Source: Rapana venosa (taxonomy: Eukaryota; Mollusca; Gastropoda; Neogastropoda; Muricidae). Taken from it: DNA of 64,000 nucleotides. The translations under genes were made by a program, and so were the position numbers. The notes beneath the pieces are model-generated. The model did not search any database, was not told the origin of the DNA, and worked only from the letters and a program-made list of their open reading frames with translations. Each line of letters starts with the position of its first letter. Position 1 is the first letter of the stretch. Shown piece by piece: positions 1 to 11,110 of the stretch. The stretch covers positions 70,139,701 to 70,203,700 of the forward strand of contig CM054143.1 of NCBI GenBank assembly GCA_028751875.1, in the 5' to 3' direction.

Positions 1-480
1 GATGTCCGTTTTTTTTGCTTTTTTTGTTGCGTCTGGGGGTTTTTCTGTTTTGTTGTTGCCCCGTTTTTTTGCAGGTGGGGTTTTTTCTATTTTTGGGGTT
101 TGATTTTTTAAAAGCCGGTGAAAATTTTTTTTTGTTGCTGTGTTTTTGCAGTGTAAATCGTTTTTTTGTTGCTTGTTTTTTTTGCAGTGTGGAAAACTGT
201 TTTTTGTTGCTGTTTTTTTTGCAGTTTTGGGGTCCCTTTTTTTGTTGCTGTGTTGTTGCAGTGTGAAATTTTGTTTTTGGGTTTTGCTGTTTTGTTTTTC
301 AGTGTGAAAACTGTTTTGTTTTTTGCTGTTTTGTTGCGGGGTGGTTTTTTTTTATTGTTGCTGTTTTGTTGCAGTGGAAATTGTTTTGTTTTGCTGTTTT
401 GTTGCTGTGTGGTTGTTTTTATGTTTTGTTGCTGCTCCTATTTTCCGATTTTTTTTTATCAACGTTCTGTCTTTTTAAAT
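1..480. repeat. T-rich degenerate minisatellite
   Basis: Tandem, imperfect units of roughly 30-40 bases built on TTTTGTTGCTG followed by a GCAGTGTGGAAA-like segment. Long T runs differ between units. All long open frames here are phenylalanine/cysteine-rich readings of the repeat and are not genes. Confidence 0.75.
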
Positions 481-785
481 GTTCCCCTCTCTCTCTCCCC
501 TTTTTTCTCCTCTCTCTTTTCTCTCTCTCTCTCTCTTCTTTTTGGGTCTTTGATTTATAAAAACAATTTTTTGGGGCCCAAACCTCCCCTGGTGAGATTT
601 TTGGGAAAGCAATCTCCCCCCCCCAACCACACGATATTGTGGGGCTTTCGGATTATATATATTATATATATATATATATTATATATATATATATAAAATA
701 TATATATATATATATAAATATTTTAAAAAATATATATATATATATATATATATTTTATATTTTTATATATAATTTTTAATTTTTT
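481..785. repeat. CT-rich then (TA)n simple repeats
   Basis: A CTCTCTCT tract at about 482-540 is followed by a short non-repetitive stretch and then by alternating TA runs at about 652-775. No coding signal is present. Confidence 0.8.
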
Positions 786-3717
786 AAAGTTTTCCTCTGC
801 TCCTACAAGCACTAAACCCGCCAATTTTTAAGAAAGGTGGAACGGGGTTTCAGCGTGTTTGAAAAAGTTTTCCTTTGTGCATTTTGCCCACAGGGGCCCT
901 TGGGATAGTCTCAGCCAAGGGACTTTGACATTCAGCTCGTTTTTGTTTTTTTTGGGCAAATTGGAAGAAAGGACGTTTTGGAATGGAAAAGAACTTCAAA
1001 TTTTTTGTATTTTTTTGGGGCCCGTTAAGGGTTTAACCATCCTTTCACCCCCCTTTCATTTTTGAACGTTGCTCTATTTTTTGCAAATTGGGGGAGCAAA
1101 AATTAAAAGCTCTAACGTTTTTTTAGACCTTCGTTCACAAAATTCCCTTTTGTTAACCCAAAAATTAGAAATCTCTAAATTTTTCAAAACACTTTTAATA
1201 AAAAGTTTTATTTTTTCAGGGGAAAAAATCCCCTGTGCCTTTCCCGGAAACCTTAAAATTTTCCCGTCCCCCATACCTTTTTGGTTTTTTGCCTTGAGTT
1301 TAATAGTTTATAAATTTTTAAGAAAAAAGGGAGGAAAACTTTCAGTGAGAAAATTTAGCACATTCCCCGGTTTTTCTGTACCATTCCCAGCCCGCTGTGA
1401 TACCAAACCCCAACCCGCAAACAGCAGCAGCACAGCAAACAGGCGCGGGGGAAACAGTAAATAGCAAAAGCAGCCCAAAAACAGCAGCAGCAAACAGCAA
1501 CAACAGCAGCAAGCAGCAGCAACAGTAGCAGCACAAGGGGGCGGGCACAGTAGTAAACAAAAGCAAACAAACCTCCAAACAAACAACAAAAGCAGCAGCA
1601 ACAGCAACAGCAGCGCCGGGGAGCAGTAGTAGCAGAGCCGCGAACTCATTGTTTGTTTGTTGCAGTAAAGCAAACAGGAAAACTGCCGTAGTTTCCAAAT
1701 TTGGGGGCAAAGTTGTTCCCCTTTTTTCCCCCATTTACCCTCCTTTAATTGCTAAAGTCCTTTTTGAAAAGGCCCCCTTTATAATAATGATAATAATAAT
1801 AAAAATAAAATAAAAAAAATAAAAATAATAAAATAATAAAAATAAATTTAAAAAAAATAAAAAATAAAATATAATACATGGGAAATTTTTATAGCGGGCC
1901 CTATCTTGAAAAAAAACCCAAATCAAAGCGCTTTTGTTTTATCCTAAATCATTCACATGCAGCCCGTTTCCCAACAATTTGTTTTTTTCAAATTTAAATG
2001 TTTTTATTTTCCACGCAAAGACAAAAAAAACAACAAAATTCCCCCCCCCAGTGACTGTACAGTATGTAAAGAGAAAAAACAAAAACACACACCCAAAAAC
2101 ACACCACATATATAAATAATATTTATATATATATTATAATTTTTAAAATTTTAAAAAATTAAATATATATTTATATATATATTTTATATATATTCATCAT
2201 CAAAGTCCCGTGACCTTGGCGGTCGTGGAGGGCACGAAAAAACGATCCGTTGGAAAACCCCCCTCCATCCATCCGGTCCTCGGGTTTTGCGCAGTAGTGC
2301 CCAGTCATTAAACCCGGGCCCAAAAACTTTATGTTGCCCCCTCGATGACTTTTTCTTGGGTTTTCCCCCCTTTCTGCCACCCCTTGATTTTTCCCCGCAA
2401 TAAAGTTTTTGGGGGAGAGTGTTTTTGGCGGGGGACGTGGCCGAACCTTTTCCCTTTTTCCCTTTTTGCGATGGTGAGGGAAGGGGCCCGTGGAAAACCC
2501 GCCAGCCGGTTTTTTTTGACTAAGACAAATTTTATTGGGCTTTTTTTTCTCCCGGGTTTTCCCAGCTTTTTTTTAAAGGCCCTTTTGTTTTTAAAAAAAA
2601 ATGGGAACGCTTTGCTGTTTCAGCAGTCAAAGTCCAGGTTTCACTTCGTTTCGCAGGATAGTCTGAATTAAGGGGTTTGTTTGGGTTTTGTTTGATGGGG
2701 GAAAAAACTCTTTACTTTTTTTCCCAAAAGGTGGTTTAGTTTTGTCATGGAAAATTTTTGCCCTGGCTAGTCTGACTTTGATTTTTTGTGTCGATTTGCC
2801 CGTCCTTTGTGATGTAGCGCCCAAAGGTTTTTTTAAAAGCGTCTACCCTTTCCCCCAGTTTCTGGCCGTTCATGTAAAATTTTTGCAGTGGCGTTGCTCG
2901 TTTTGTTCACCCAAATAAATTTTTTTCTCCGAGCTCACCTCCACCCATATGCTCCAGCTTTGTTCTCAAGTCCCCGGGGCGTAAGATCTTGCAAACTCTG
3001 TGTTACTTCCGCCCTGAGGTCAATGTCAAACGGGAAAACCCCAAGTTGTTGAGGGGGGCCGCCGCCAAAAAGGGGAGGGTTTTGAGTGGAAATCATGGAG
3101 GGTCTCTTCTAAAAGTTTTTCCCAAAAACATATTAAAAAGGACTGGAAAATAACAGGGATCCTTGTTGGACCCCCCAAATTGGTTTTGAAGTAGTCTAGA
3201 TCTTAATGTTTTAGAAGGGCCCTGCCCTTTCACATAAAATTTTTATTTAAACAGCAACCCCGGCCCGCAGGGACACGCAAACATACCCACCCCGGGTACG
3301 GGCACACGGGGAAAATTTTTCACGCCCGGAAAACCCCACAACACATTCACCCCCCATTCACACAAAAAAACACACCCCAATGATGCAAAACCCAAGAAAA
3401 CCCTTTACATGAAAAATGGAACGGGGAAAATTTACTTCCCCAAAAATATTAAACCGGGGGCAATCCACTGTTTTACTCAAAGATGGACAATAAAAAACCT
3501 TTTTTTTTGGGCAGGGGGTGGAGCTGTATGTTTAATTGGAAAATACTGGGATTTTCGGGGCCCAATTTTTAAAAGGGGCTTTTGGAACAACGCTTCGACC
3601 TACTACAAGGGTTCACGCGGGAAATCACGTAAAAAAAAGGTTTTTTTCAATTGCCCTTTAAAATTTACTAGGAGAATTTCAACAAATGATTCAGAAGAAC
3701 ACATAATTTTTTTTTAA
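786..3717. other. low-quality stretch, no gene supported
   Basis: The sequence is dominated by runs such as ttttgggg, aaaaccccc and ggggccc. The same texture appears at 39400-42037 and 60290-64000. In the last region the true sequence can be judged from a paralogue at 21868-22730: many bases there have been replaced by copies of their neighbour. Local simple repeats are a CAG/CAA-rich tract at 1425-1665, AT-rich tracts at 1783-1880 and 2103-2195. A run at 2200-2340 looks like part of an interspersed repeat but I cannot name it. No reading frame here should be trusted. Confidence 0.6.
1425..1665. repeat. CAG/CAA-rich low-complexity tract
   Basis: Irregular CAGCAGCAACAG-type repeat. It is roughly the reverse complement of the GTTGCTG units at 1-480, so the two tracts could pair as an imperfect inverted repeat. 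Open frames across it are leucine/cysteine or glutamine-type low-complexity readings. Confidence 0.7.
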
Positions 3718-3724
3718 GTGTCGC

Positions 3725-4110
3725 AAAGGAACAAGACGACAGACCGACCCGACGACAGACAGACAGACAGACAGACAGGGCAGACGCAGACAGGCAGGCA
3801 ACAGACAGACCCCCAGGGCAGACAGACCCGACAACAACAGGGGGACAGACAGACAGAAAGAAAAGACAGACAACCAAAAAAAGACAACAGACGACAGACA
3901 GACAGACAGACGAAAAGACAGACAGAAGAAAAAAGGGGAGCGGAAGAGTCCGAGAGATACAAGACAGAGACAGAGACGAACAGAGATGAGAGAGGATGGG
4001 AAAGAGGGGGAGGAGAGAGAAGGGGGAGAGAGAGAGAGAGAGAGAGACAGAAAGAAAAGACAGGGCAGGGCAGACAACAGACGGGCAGAGAAAAAAAACG
4101 GAAAAAAAAA
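3725..4110. repeat. (GACA)n and GA-rich array
   Basis: GACAGACAGACA units with interruptions pass into a GAGAGA run at about 4028-4050. The minus-strand frames of over 140 codons here are cysteine/serine/leucine repeat readings and are rejected as genes. Confidence 0.85.
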
Positions 4111-4234
4111 CAAATCCAAAAACACTTCTCCAAAACACTAGGAACCCCCAAAAAGACAAATCCATAAAAAAGTCCAACACCTTCACTTGTTTTCCAGGTA
4201 CAACGCCGGCATCATTAGTTTCTTCCTGCACCTC

Positions 4235-4363
4235 CCACCCCAGAGACAGGCACAGAGAGACACAGAGAGACACAGAGAAACACTGACACAGAGAGACACT
4301 GACACAGACATCGGAGATAGAGGGACACCAAAGACAACCTGACAGCCACCCACACACATTTGT

Positions 4364-4401
<38 letters not shown>

Positions 4402-4402
4402 C
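4235..4402. repeat. GACACAGAGA and (GGCA)n arrays
   Basis: A 10-base GACACAGAGA repeat at about 4236-4310 is followed by a pure (GGCA)n run at about 4367-4402. A G run lies at about 4477-4489 and a (GAAT)n run at about 4572-4596. The interval 4600-5010 holds nothing I can identify. Confidence 0.8.
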
Positions 4403-5010
4403 AAGGCTCACTGACAGAAAGTAGAGGGAGGGCCCTGTGACAGACGAGCTGCTGCCTTGTTCTGCTGCTGATAGGGGGGGGGGGGGGACTGTTGAAGATG
4501 GAGTGTGAGGGGGTGATGCTGCCATAGAAAGATGGGAGAATAGAAAGTGGGGGAGAAATGAGAAGAGAATAAATGAATGAATGAATGAATGAATAATAAT
4601 TATATGCTACCAACTTTTCTTTTTAAACAAAAATATCAAATTTGTTTAGGATTTAGACCATAATCAGCGTGTCTGACAATAGGTTTGGTTTATGTGGATG
4701 AAAAAGTTGACTTTGATGGGCAAATATTTAGGCAGATCTCATTATACGTGGGCTGTGATAGCGAGAGGGCCAGGGTTTCAGCCACTCACAATACCGAAAT
4801 CAAAGCACACTGTTCCCCGCTGTGCTGGTTTTTTCACCGGAACGTAATCCAGATCCTAAACTGATGTCAGCAACCAGCATGGCATGACATGAGACTAATT
4901 ATAGCAGTGCTAAAACAACTTTTTACCACAATTTAACTCGAAAGTTGTCAAAAACACAACTACAAGACTACAATGCCTCTGAGACACATATCCATCACCA
5001 CATTAGACAC

Positions 5011-5188
5011 AGGGTTTAGGTTTAGGGTTAGGGTTAGGGTTAGGGTTAGGGTTTAGGGTTAGGTTATGGTTAGGTTATGATTAGGGTTATGGTTATGGTT
5101 AGGGTTACGTTATGGTTAGGGTTATGGTCAGAGTTAGGGTTAGGGTTCGGTTAGGGTTAGGGTTCGGTTAGGGTTAGGGTTAGGTGCT
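5011..5188 (+). repeat. interstitial telomere-type (TTAGGG)n tract
   Basis: About 178 bases of TTAGGG units, the usual metazoan telomere repeat, in G-rich orientation on the plus strand. Variants such as TTTAGGG, TTATGG and TTCGG increase towards the right end. It lies well inside the window, next to another G/T-rich array, so it is an internal tract or a fusion or repair scar rather than an assembled chromosome end. Confidence 0.85.
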
Positions 5189-5751
5189 GTGGTGATGTAG
5201 TGGTGTGGTGGTGTAGTGTGGTGGTATGGTGGTGGAGTGTGGTTGTGGTGTGGTGTGGTGGTGTAGTGTGGTGGTATGGTGGCGTGAAGTGTGGTTTTGG
5301 TGTGGTGTGGTGTGGTGTGTAGTGTGGTGTGGTGATGTGGTGTGGTGTGGTGGTGTGGTGTGGTGTGTGGTGTGGTGGTGTGGTGTGGTATGGTATGGTA
5401 TGGTGTTGTGTGGTGCGGTGTGGTGTTGTTGTTTGGTGGTGTGGTGTGGTTATGTGGTGGTGTGGTGTGGTACACAGTGTGCATAACACCACCATACTGC
5501 ATCACACCACCATACTGCAGCTCACTAAACCACCATACTGCATAACACCATGCCACCATACTGCATCACACCACACCACCATACGGCAGCTCACCAAACC
5601 ACCATACTGCATCACACCACACCACCATACTGCATCTCACCAAACCACCATACTGCATCACACCACACCAACATACTGCATCACACCACACCAACATACT
5701 GCATCACACCGCACCATACTGCTCACACCCCACAACCATTGCATCACACCC
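5189..5751. repeat. GT-rich then CA-rich inverted minisatellite
   Basis: From 5189 to about 5478 the plus strand is GGTGTGGTGT-like with GGTATGGTGG variants. From about 5480 to the gap it is ACCACCATACTGCATCAC-like, roughly the complement. The two halves form a broad inverted symmetry around 5478. The array runs straight into 500 N, so its real length is unknown. Histidine/threonine/proline-rich frames here are artefacts. Confidence 0.8.
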
Positions 5752-6251
5752 NNNNNNNNNNNNNNNNNNNNNNNNNNNNNNNNNNNNNNNNNNNNNNNNN
5801 NNNNNNNNNNNNNNNNNNNNNNNNNNNNNNNNNNNNNNNNNNNNNNNNNNNNNNNNNNNNNNNNNNNNNNNNNNNNNNNNNNNNNNNNNNNNNNNNNNNN
5901 NNNNNNNNNNNNNNNNNNNNNNNNNNNNNNNNNNNNNNNNNNNNNNNNNNNNNNNNNNNNNNNNNNNNNNNNNNNNNNNNNNNNNNNNNNNNNNNNNNNN
6001 NNNNNNNNNNNNNNNNNNNNNNNNNNNNNNNNNNNNNNNNNNNNNNNNNNNNNNNNNNNNNNNNNNNNNNNNNNNNNNNNNNNNNNNNNNNNNNNNNNNN
6101 NNNNNNNNNNNNNNNNNNNNNNNNNNNNNNNNNNNNNNNNNNNNNNNNNNNNNNNNNNNNNNNNNNNNNNNNNNNNNNNNNNNNNNNNNNNNNNNNNNNN
6201 NNNNNNNNNNNNNNNNNNNNNNNNNNNNNNNNNNNNNNNNNNNNNNNNNNN
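5752..6251. other. assembly gap, 500 N
   Basis: Exactly 500 N, the same size as the two other gaps in the window, so this is a placeholder of unknown true length. Confidence 0.99.
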
Positions 6252-6329
6252 AAATAAATCTTTCCCTTATTTTTTTACAGTATCTACATTTTCTGTCCCT
6301 CTGGATATTTTTTTGGTGCCTCCCTTTCT

Positions 6330-6967
6330 CTACATTAAAATGTGGAGCTTGTGGCGAAATTTACAATACGTCTTCTTATGGGTTTTGTTTTCATAGTTTA
6401 TTAAGTATGGTTCCAGCCCTGTATCTTTGGTAGCATAATCATAAAATTTTAGTTTTGCAAACTCTTTCCTTCTGGTAGATCCAAAATGTTTTATACATGT
6501 CCTCAAGCTTTCTTCTAACAGCATAACTCAACCGATGGACATTAAGAGTACTTTGGTTCTTCCAGACATGTTTGAATCCAATTGTGTACAAAATATTTTT
6601 CACTGTGTTGATCCATTTATCGTATGTATTCGTCTGATACATATAGTCGTATACTATTCTGATATAAGAGTCTGGTTTTGATTCTGTCAAATGAATCCAA
6701 AAGGATATTATCTGGCATATGATTTTAAGGGTCAGTGGAAATCTTCCTAATTCACCCAAAGTGGGTAGTACTAATGCTTTTTTTATGAACGCCTAGTATT
6801 TGTTTACAAAATTTTACATGAAAATTCTCATACAAAAACTGATTGCATAAGCATGCCTTAAACAGTTTATTAATATGAAATTCTGTCTCCCCATTAAAAC
6901 AAAAAGGAAACCAAACTTCTGCTCCATAGGTTAAAACAGGGGTTATCAGCGAGTCAAATAAACGCAT
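6330..6967 (-). pseudogene. LINE-1 C-terminal region fragment
   Basis: Three overlapping minus-strand frames (6752-6967, 6439-6759, 6330-6524) read as one protein with frameshifts. They start at RLFDSLITPVLTYGAEVW, a conserved segment that follows the LINE reverse-transcriptase palm, and end at EPYLINYENK and KFRHKLHIL, as in the C-terminal tail of CR1-like elements. The first frame joins the reverse transcriptase exactly when the inserted piggyBac-like element is removed. Confidence 0.8.
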
Positions 6968-7011
6968 TATTATAGTAATCTTTAAATTTTGTCCATAAAC
7001 TGCTCTTTTAA

Positions 7012-8476
7012 CCCTCTTGTTGTTGGATTCTACAGAGCTAAACTGCCTGTAGATTTTGAATTCTTTGCAGGTTTTCTACCTCCATCTGACTTACTTTACT
7101 CCTAAGGCGATTGTGTGTGTGCATGACAAGTTATCAAGCTGAAATTTTGTCACAAGCTAGGCATGTCTTTGTACTTGCATTTAGGCGCAAGTTTATGTGT
7201 CTGGTCACCAGATGTTTTGTCATTGTCACCTTATTTGTCACCAATCACAGGTAAAAGTATGGTATATATGATAAAACAGCAAATCCTGCATGGATTTGAC
7301 AATAGTTCAAGCATGTTAGTGTCCAATAAGGAATTGATACCCAGCTGATGTGTTTACCAATGGTTATGTGCAATAGTACTTCAAGGATGTGTCACACAAT
7401 GTCCCCATAGCACCTGTTGTTTTATGGTATGTCTCGAGGAGACAGAAGTTTTGTTGAACTATTTTTTCTTTTGAAAACAAGTCATATTCAATCGACATGT
7501 GACCTTTATACTGCAGTTCATATCTGCGTGTGCTCCCACATGTTTGTTAAGTGTACAGAAGTGTATTATTGTACATGACTGTCACACGTCACCAGTGTCA
7601 CAGCACAGGTGTGACAAATTCGAAACAACACAGAACTTCTGTAACTCTACAAAATTGTAATGTTGGTAGTCTCAAAAGTAGTCGTAGTGGTGGCACAGGG
7701 TCACAATCACATCACAAAAAGCACAAATTATGGATGTGTGTTGGGGGGGGTGGGGGGGTGTACCCATTGCTCTCACCTGTCGAACCTTGGCAGACGGAGA
7801 CTATTTTATTTTCCTTCTCGCTATTTTTCATTTCAGCAAAACTGTTCGTTTCTCCCATTGCAGTTTCAAAACAAAAGTGTGGTAAAAATGGGGAAACAGT
7901 CAAAAGGCATCGTTTTCAGGCGTCTATTGCCGGGGACTGGCCAGGAAGTCAAATTTCTCCACAGTCGTGTGTGTAGCACAGGTCAGGAATGTGCTGTGTA
8001 GCACTTTTTATTTCTTGGCTCACTCTTCTCCCTAACTGCAGCTTTTCCCTTTCCCTCCTCTTCCTCGTAATCGTTTATTGGGGACTCACTTAACAATTAT
8101 CGTTCAAATGTTTCTACTTCCAAGACAATAACTTTTCAATTTATTGTCTCGCTAATCAGATGAATCGTCTGCTACTAAAGAAAACGCCATTTTTTTTCGC
8201 ACGCTGCACCATTGAAAAGCGTTCCGGTCGCGGGCTGTTATATCTTCCTTCCCTCCCACTACACGCATGTTAGGGTCAAAATTTTTATCACTGGCACTCT
8301 CTGACACCCTCCCTGCATCACCCCAACCAATTTTCAGACACACAGTGTGAAAACCACGAGATCTGTGTTTGATGGAAAAGTACGCCACGTGGCAGCACCA
8401 ACTGTGCTGCGGTCGTATTGGAATCTAGCGGCAGCTACCGTTACTGTCGGCTGCGGCCGGATCGGGGACAAGAGGG
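7012..8476. mobile_element. piggyBac-like non-autonomous DNA transposon
   Basis: The 1465-bp insert starts with CCCTCTTGT (7012-7020) and ends with the exact inverse ACAAGAGGG (8468-8476). It is flanked on both sides by TTAA (7008-7011 and 8477-8480). A TTAA target duplication and termini beginning CCC are hallmarks of the piggyBac superfamily. Joining the flanks across one TTAA restores an open LINE reading frame. No DDD transposase core is visible. A short minus-strand frame beginning MAFSLVADDSSD at 8190 resembles an acidic transposase N-terminus but stops after 12 codons, so the element is a deletion derivative. The inverted termini diverge after 9 bp. Confidence 0.85.
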
Positions 8477-8579
8477 TTAAAGGCGTATATTGCTTTGTTG
8501 CTTTGTTTTACTAAATTGTTTTTGTGTTGCTTGAAAATTTCCTGTTCTGATGAAAACGACACCTAGATATTTATAGGTT

Positions 8580-8861
8580 TCAAACTGTTTCAACTACATG
8601 CTCTCCACATTTGAAATGAATTGGAATTTTAGGAGGTGATCTCGTAAAAACTATTACCTTTGTTTTTGTTTTGTTTATCTTTAAACCCCAATTAGAACAG
8701 TATTCTTGCAGTTTATTCAGTTTAGTTTGAAGACCTATTTTGGTTGTTGATAGTAATGCTAGGTCATCAGCATAGAGTAAACAAGGAATTCTGTCTTTTG
8801 CGGTTATATATGGCGAATCTTTCTCACCAATAATGTTGAACAAAGTCATTGACATATACAT
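8580..8861 (-). pseudogene. LINE-1 reverse transcriptase palm with YADD
   Basis: The minus-strand frame contains LLYADDLALLSTTKIGLQ, with both catalytic aspartates intact, followed by YCSNWGLKINKTKTKVIVF. This is the classic block after the active site of CR1/Jockey-type LINE reverse transcriptases. Frames upstream (8900-9660) continue the reverse transcriptase with many stops. The downstream continuation lies beyond the piggyBac-like insert at 6967 and below. Confidence 0.88.
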
Positions 8862-9401
8862 TAAATAATGTAGAACTTAATGTATTTCCCTGATGTACCC
8901 CCTTTTGGACTATATTTCATTGTGGTTTGCCTCGTATTTTGTTTAAATATTGTTGCATTGGAATACATGTTTTTAAAGACATTAAAAGTTTTGCTGTTAT
9001 TCCTATTTCGTTTAACTTTATAAGAAGACCCTCATGCCACACATTATCGAAACTTTCTGAAAATCTACAAAGCAGCAATAAAGTCTTTTACTTTTTACTT
9101 TTAGTGCACTATCTATTAAATTGTTAAGTAGAAGATATGGTCCCGTTGTTCTGCATGCTTTTTTTGAAACCAGCTTTTTTCTCTGACAATACAAATTGTT
9201 TGTTCTAAATATCAGAAATTCTATGATTCAAAATTTGACAAAAAAGTTTTCCAATAGTTTTGTCAACGTTATTCCTCTGTAGTTTTCTGGGTTGTATACG
9301 CATCCGTTTTATAGATTGGAACTTCACTCCTACTTTCCGTCACAGGGATATATCCCCGTTTCTAACACTTAATTGAACTTATTCCGCATTGTCCTATAAC
9401 A

Positions 9402-9677
9402 TTAGATGAAACTGATTTGATCATTCTGTTTGTAATTCCATTTTTTTCCAGGTGATTTGTTTTTTTCAGCCTGTTGATTGTTTTTGTAATTTCCACCCGT
9501 TGTAATTTGCTTATTAGGAATGGGTTTATTAGATATTTTTAAAATCATTGTCCCTGCTTTGTACTTGCTTTTTGCAGTCTGGATTATTTGGGGTTCTTTT
9601 CCAATAAGTGTTTTTAAGTGTTCAGTCCATTTACTGCTACTAATATGATTATGATGCTTTAATCCACCCATCTTCAC
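9402..9677 (-). pseudogene. LINE-1 fragment between endonuclease and RT
   Basis: The minus-strand frame starts KMGGLKHHNHISSSKWTEH, typical of the linker just upstream of the reverse transcriptase. The SINE at 9685-9970 separates it from its N-terminal continuation at 9966-10299. Stops follow. Confidence 0.65.
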
Positions 9678-9684
9678 TTTCTTT

Positions 9685-9970
9685 TATAGCTCAGTGGTCG
9701 GAGCACTCGCTTTCCCCCAGCCAAGTTAAGCAGCGTCGAGCGTGGTTACCAGTTGGATGGGTGACCGTTTGCGCGCCTTGGCTTCAGTACAGTTCCCCCA
9801 GTTCACCCAGCTGTAAATGGGTACCTGCCCTCTTTAGGGTCAGGGAAGGTAAAGCAGCGAGGGAGAGGAGATGGGCGCCGCCCTCAATATGCTGGCCCTA
9901 GAGAAGTGAGGTCTCTGACACCTCGCCCCCCTACGACCTTATAGGTTATGGGACTCCTTTACCTTTACCT
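9685..9970 (+). mobile_element. SINE with tRNA-like A box and 5S rRNA segment
   Basis: The head reads TAGCTCAGTGGTCGGAGC (9687-9704), a perfect RNA polymerase III A-box match for a tRNA. It passes directly into AGTTAAGCAGCGTCGAGCGT (about 9724) and TTGGATGGGTGACCG (about 9753), which match the internal promoter of 5S rRNA (A box and C box). The body has TGTAAATGGGTACCTG, found in molluscan SINEs as I remember them, and the tail ends in CTTTAC repeats. It is inserted into LINE-1. A clear target duplication is not seen. It is either a chimeric tRNA/5S SINE or a 5S-derived SINE whose first half has decayed to look tRNA-like. Confidence 0.7.
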
Positions 9971-10310
9971 CCTTTAGTTTTCCACAATACACTCGGATCT
10001 TCGTCAATGGCATCATGTAGTTGTAATACCAGTGAATTTTTGAAGATTGTCTTTTTCTTTTTTATTAAAGTATTATACTGTTTTCTTTTCATGAAATATT
10101 GTTGTCGAAGTTCAGGTTTATACGGATTTCTATTTATTGCATTTAGTAAAGACTTTACTTCTTTTTTCGTACTGTTACATTCTGAGTCAAACCATTTTTT
10201 ATTGTGTTTAATTCTTCTTACAGGTTTTGACTTTCTGGTCTTCAAGCTTAATTGTGCTACTTTGAGAAAGATATCAGACAGTTGTCTGGGAAAATTCATT
10301 GACTACGTTC
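9966..10310 (-). pseudogene. LINE-1 linker region fragment
   Basis: A minus-strand open frame of about 115 codons contains KKWFDSECNSTKKEVKSL and ends at PSVLWKTK. The first motif matches the W-x-D-x-x-C-x-x-x-K segment between endonuclease and reverse transcriptase in CR1/Jockey LINEs. It is cut at its C-terminal side by the SINE. Confidence 0.75.
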
Positions 10311-10754
10311 GTTGAATCAGGCTGCTTTGTACTTTGTTTTAAAACTGTATTTGTTTGAGTTTTTATTGGTGCTATGTGTGATTGTTTGATGGTAGTAGAA
10401 GTGTCTTTTGAAATTGTTCTTTGGAATTTTTTTATCCCATACAAAACGTGTTTTTTGTGGTGAATCTTTAGTTATACACTCTGCCTGTGTGTCTCTTACT
10501 ATTTGTATTAGACTTCTGCAAAGTGTTTTGTCTATATTCTGGTATATCTATTATCTAAATCAAGGGGACAATGATCAGAGTATTCCATTAATTTTTTCTC
10601 TAACTTTCATATGCTTCACCTCTTTCATAATGATTTTGAACAAATGAAATTATCCACACTACAACCTTGAGGTTGAAAAGCATGTAATTCTACCTGTAAA
10701 TCTCCTAATTGATCGGCCATTTAATTATACAATGATTGTCTATACAAATATTAG

Positions 10755-11110
10755 CTAATAGTCGACCATCTTTTTGTACAATTCTATCCATTTGGCACCT
10801 TTGCTAGCATTAGTCATATTCATTTTCTTCAGGTATATTGTAGTTATTGGTTCTGGATCTATTTCTATAAAGTCAGTCAGTCTTCCTGATCGCGGCATTT
10901 TTAGATTCCGCCACAGTATTATCTGACCTCTTTCAGACAAAACCTTTCTATGTCTTGTTCTTAAATTTCCCATATTTTCTGTGTTATGAGCTTTTCCAAA
11001 AGAAGAAAATTCAGGTGGAATATATGGCACATCCTAGGAAAATTTTCTTGTGTGAAGATTTGATGGTTTTCCTGCATCATTTGCATCACACAATTCTTAA
11101 CTATTTTTGC
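10755..11110 (-). pseudogene. LINE-1 endonuclease fragment
   Basis: The minus-strand frame begins around PYIPPEFSSFGKAH, the Y-I-P-P-E block of the apurinic-type endonuclease of non-LTR elements. It continues past a degenerate GDFN-like region without keeping the catalytic motif. A one-base shift upstream is needed to extend it. The area 11110-11790 may be a further decayed endonuclease, but I cannot demonstrate it. Confidence 0.6.

Larger units (their letters stand above)
6252..11110 (-). mobile_element. non-LTR retrotransposon (LINE-1 of this window), broken
   Basis: Reading the minus strand from high to low coordinates gives fragments of one LINE ORF2 in the expected order: the middle of an apurinic endonuclease (PYIPPEFSSFG near 11030), a linker rich in lysine with W-K-T (9966-10299), a reverse transcriptase with the LYADDLALL catalytic motif (8580-8861), then the thumb and C-terminal part (LTYGAEVWF near 6930, GELGRFPL near 6755). 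There are stops and frameshifts throughout. The 3' end is lost in the gap. The 5' end fades after about 11110-11400. It looks like the CR1/Jockey superfamily; the clade is uncertain. It is interrupted by a piggyBac-like element at 7012-8476 and a SINE at 9685-9970. Confidence 0.85.

Noticed and set aside
2171..2380. Frame reading ALHDRQGHGTLMM
   Set aside because: Looks like part of an interspersed repeat ending in ATG-type repeats, but the low sequence quality and lack of a second copy here prevent a call.
3668..4525. Minus-strand 285-codon open frame, the longest gap-free frame in the window
   Set aside because: It is a cysteine/leucine/serine-rich reading of (GACA)n, GA and (GGCA)n arrays, with equally long frames in other phases. 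Not protein-like.
5140..5559. Histidine/threonine/proline repeat protein
   Set aside because: Low-complexity reading of the GT/CA minisatellite; no start context and frames open in several phases.
5329..6396. 355-codon frame across the first gap
   Set aside because: Most of it is N, and the rest is a minisatellite reading. The same holds for frames crossing the other two gaps.
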